In this document: positions 62,416-64,000 of the stretch, in pieces
How positions within the stretch are numbered: position 1 is the stretch's first letter
Layout of the letters: the number at the start of each line of letters is the position of its first letter
Source: Arthrobacter sp. zg-Y919
GTDB taxonomy: Bacteria; Actinomycetota; Actinomycetes; Actinomycetales; Micrococcaceae
Length of the DNA: 64,000 nt
Assembly: GCF_030142045.1 (NCBI RefSeq)
Contig: NZ_CP126242.1
Location: 2,356,001 to 2,420,000 of the forward strand
Direction of reading: 5' to 3'
Notes under the pieces: model-generated
The model's database searches: none
Told to the model about the DNA's origin: nothing
Seen by the model: the letters and a program-made list of their open reading frames with translations, nothing else
Translations under genes and position numbers: made by a program

Positions 62416-63219
62416 CTAGCTGCGGGCAGCCAGCGCCTCGGTGATCCGGGCAGAAGCCCGCTGCAGGTGCGGCAGGACGCGGGCGGCCGCCTCGTCCAAT
62501 GTTGGGGCATTCAGGCCCATGGCCGCCTGCATGGATGTGTTCAGGGCCGCCACTACCGATCCCTGCGGATCGCGCACGGGAACGGCGATGGACCGCAGGC
62601 CCAGCTCCAGCTCCTGGTCCACGACTGCCCAGCCCTGGTCCCGTGCCTGTGCCACCAGTGCACGCAGCCGGTCCGGATCGGTTACGGTCCGCTCCGTCAG
62701 CGGGAGCAGTTCCGCCGTCGCGACGTAGGCCTCGAAACGCTCCTCGGGGAGCCCGGCCAGCAGCACCCTGCCCATGGACGTGGCATAGGCGGGGAACCGG
62801 GTGCCCACGTTGATCCCCACGGTCATCAGGCGCCGCGTGTGGATGCGGGCAATGTAGACGATCTCGCCGCCGTCCAGCACCGACGCCGATGTGGACTCCG
62901 AAATTTCCCGGGAAAGGTCCTCCAGCACGGGCTGTGCCAGCCGTGGCAGGGACTGGCCGGATAGGTAGGAATACCCCAGCTGCAGCACCAGTGCGGTCAG
63001 CTCGAAGCCCCGGCCGTCGGTGCGGACGTAGCCCAGCTCCACCAGCGTGAGCAGGAAGCGGCGGGCGGTGGCCCTGGTCAGTCCGGTGCGGCGCGAGACC
63101 TCGCTCAGGGTCATCTGTACGTGGTCGGCGTCGAAGGCCCGGATCACCAGGAGCCCACGCGCCAGCGACTGCACGAACTGGTCGCTGGACTGTACCGTGT
63201 CGCCCACCTGTCCCCCCAT
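62416..63219 (-). CDS. IclR-family transcriptional regulator (PcaR/PcaU type)
   Basis: This is a predicted regulator of the adjacent pca genes, responding to a beta-ketoadipate-pathway compound. The 267 residues begin with an IclR winged helix-turn-helix (SLARGLLVIRAFDADHVQMT through SRRTGLTRATARRFLLTLVE). The effector domain follows (SASVLDGGEIVYIARIHTRR, VGTRFPAYATSMGRVLLAG, ELGLRSIAVPVRDPQG). The pattern fits the PcaR/PcaU/PobR branch. It lies eight bases after pcaJ in the same direction. Confidence 0.88.
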   Translation of the reverse strand: MGGQVGDTVQSSDQFVQSLARGLLVIRAFDADHVQMTLSEVSRRTGLTRATARRFLLTLVELGYVRTDGRGFELTALVLQLGYSYLSGQSLPRLAQPVLEDLSREISESTSASVLDGGEIVYIARIHTRRLMTVGINVGTRFPAYATSMGRVLLAGLPEERFEAYVATAELLPLTERTVTDPDRLRALVAQARDQGWAVVDQELELGLRSIAVPVRDPQGSVVAALNTSMQAAMGLNAPTLDEAAARVLPHLQRASARITEALAARS

Positions 63220-63227
63220 ATGTTTGG

Positions 63228-63893
63228 TTACTGCTGTTGGCCGGCTGCGGCGCGGATCAGCGGAATGTCCATCTTCGCAGCGAGTTCCTCGAACGTCGTC
63301 CCGAAGGTCTCGCGCACGTGGACGCCGCCGTCCTTCAGCAGGAAGACCGCCTCATTAGTGTAGACGCGGGTGACGCAGCCGACGCCCGTGAGGGGGTAGC
63401 TGCATTCCTTCACGAGCTTGCTGAGGCCGTCCTTGGTGAACAGGGACATCATGACGTAGACGTCCTTGGCGCCCGTGGCCAGGTCCATGGCGCCGCCCAC
63501 CGCCGGGATGGCATCGGGGGCACCGGTGTGCCAGTTGGCCAGGTCACCCGAGGCGGAGACCTGGAAGGCACCCAGGACACAGACGTCAAGGTGTCCCCCG
63601 CGCATGATCGCGAAGGAGTCGGCGTGGTGGAAGTACGCGGCGCCCGGCAGTTCGGTGACCGGAATCTTGCCGGCGTTGATCAGGTCCGGGTCCACCTCGT
63701 CGCCGGTGGCTTCCGGCCCCATTCCCAGCATGCCGTTCTCGGTATGCAGGGTGACGTGCTGTTCGGGCCGGAGGTAGTTCGAGACCAGGGTCGGCTGGCC
63801 GATGCCCAGGTTCACGAAGGACCCGGGGGCGATGTCGGACGCCACCAGGGCGGCGAGTTCGTTCTTGCCCAGCTTCTCGGTTGTGGTGCTCAT
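63228..63893 (-). CDS. pcaJ: 3-oxoadipate CoA-transferase subunit B
   Basis: PcaI-PcaJ moves CoA from succinyl-CoA to 3-oxoadipate in aromatic-acid breakdown. The 221 residues contain the family catalytic Glu in HTENGMLGMGPEA, the start region SFVNLGIGQPTLVSNYL and ADSFAIMRGGHLDVCVLGAF. Related acetoacetate transferases (ScoB) look similar, but the adjacent PcaR-type regulator favours PcaJ. It overlaps pcaI by four bases. Confidence 0.88.
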   Translation of the reverse strand: MSTTTEKLGKNELAALVASDIAPGSFVNLGIGQPTLVSNYLRPEQHVTLHTENGMLGMGPEATGDEVDPDLINAGKIPVTELPGAAYFHHADSFAIMRGGHLDVCVLGAFQVSASGDLANWHTGAPDAIPAVGGAMDLATGAKDVYVMMSLFTKDGLSKLVKECSYPLTGVGCVTRVYTNEAVFLLKDGGVHVRETFGTTFEELAAKMDIPLIRAAAGQQQ

Positions 63894-64000
63894 GCTGCGG
63901 CCGGTGCTTTCTCCTGGTCCACGCGGACCAGGCTGTTGACGTAGATTCCGGGGGTTACCACGGATTCGGGGTCCATTTCTCCGATGTCCACGATCTCGCG
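63890..64000 (-). CDS. pcaI: 3-oxoadipate CoA-transferase subunit A, C-terminal fragment
   Basis: Only the last 36 residues lie in the window. They contain EIVDIGEMDPESVVTPGIYV, the usual end of the alpha subunit, followed by VNSLVRV and a short Ala/Pro tail. The stop overlaps the pcaJ start (ATGA). The rest of the gene is beyond the window edge, so this is a cut, not a truncation. Confidence 0.85.
   Translation of the reverse strand, partial: REIVDIGEMDPESVVTPGIYVNSLVRVDQEKAPAAA

Overview
This window looks like the chromosome of a high-GC actinobacterium of the family Micrococcaceae, most likely Arthrobacter sensu lato. The evidence is strong GC bias at third codon positions, GTG and TTG starts, actinobacterial forms of RpoA, RpsL, TreXYZ and short Adk, and an spc/alpha ribosomal region that lacks rpsN and rpsD. 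This assignment is an inference from gene content and protein character; no 16S rRNA gene is present. No tRNA or rRNA gene, CRISPR array, insertion sequence or prophage gene was recognised.

Layout. (1) 1-3260, minus strand: the 5' part of guaB, then groL and groES with two CIRCE operators around a clear promoter. (2) 3326-7287, plus strand: an iron-siderophore ABC importer (lipoprotein, two permeases, ATPase) behind a DtxR/IdeR-like box. (3) 7461-12398: a small STAS-like orphan, a MalY/PatB aminotransferase, a THUMP-like methyltransferase, a shikimate-dehydrogenase-like protein of the HI0607 type and a YbdK-type carboxylate-amine ligase. (4) 12481-18250, minus strand: one tightly overlapped operon, aldo/keto reductase-GNAT-alr-tsaE-tsaB-rimI-tsaD, combining D-alanine supply and t6A tRNA modification. 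(5) 18370-28491, minus strand: glmS-acpS-nnr followed by treX-treY-treZ for trehalose synthesis from glycogen. (6) coaA on plus, glmM on minus, then a palindrome-rich spacer.

(7) 31357-50309, minus strand: the translation region, read from right to left as S10 (rpsJ to rpsQ), spc (rplN to rplO), secY-adk-map, alpha (infA, rpmJ, rpsM, rpsK, rpoA, rplQ), truA, and rplM-rpsI. Hairpin terminators split it into transcription units. Several ribosomal proteins (S3, S5, S9, L17, L29) carry low-complexity tails. A broken glycerophosphodiester phosphodiesterase remnant lies between map and infA. (8) 51139-57490, plus strand: a three-gene cluster wedged between the S10 and str operons and running against both. 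It encodes a fused EPSP-synthase-like/acyl-CoA ligase protein, an acyl-CoA dehydrogenase and a 2,4-dienoyl-CoA-reductase-like flavoenzyme. This set matches the shikimate-to-cyclohexanecarboxyl-CoA route known from some Streptomyces antibiotics, and the fusion is the most unusual item in the window. (9) 57594-62075, minus strand: the str operon rpsL-rpsG-fusA-tuf. (10) 62416-64000, minus strand: pcaI (3' end only), pcaJ and an IclR-family regulator of the beta-ketoadipate pathway.

Most of the window is core growth machinery. The accessory interest lies in the CoA-ester cluster at 51-57 kb, the iron importer, and the palindromic repeats beside rpsI.
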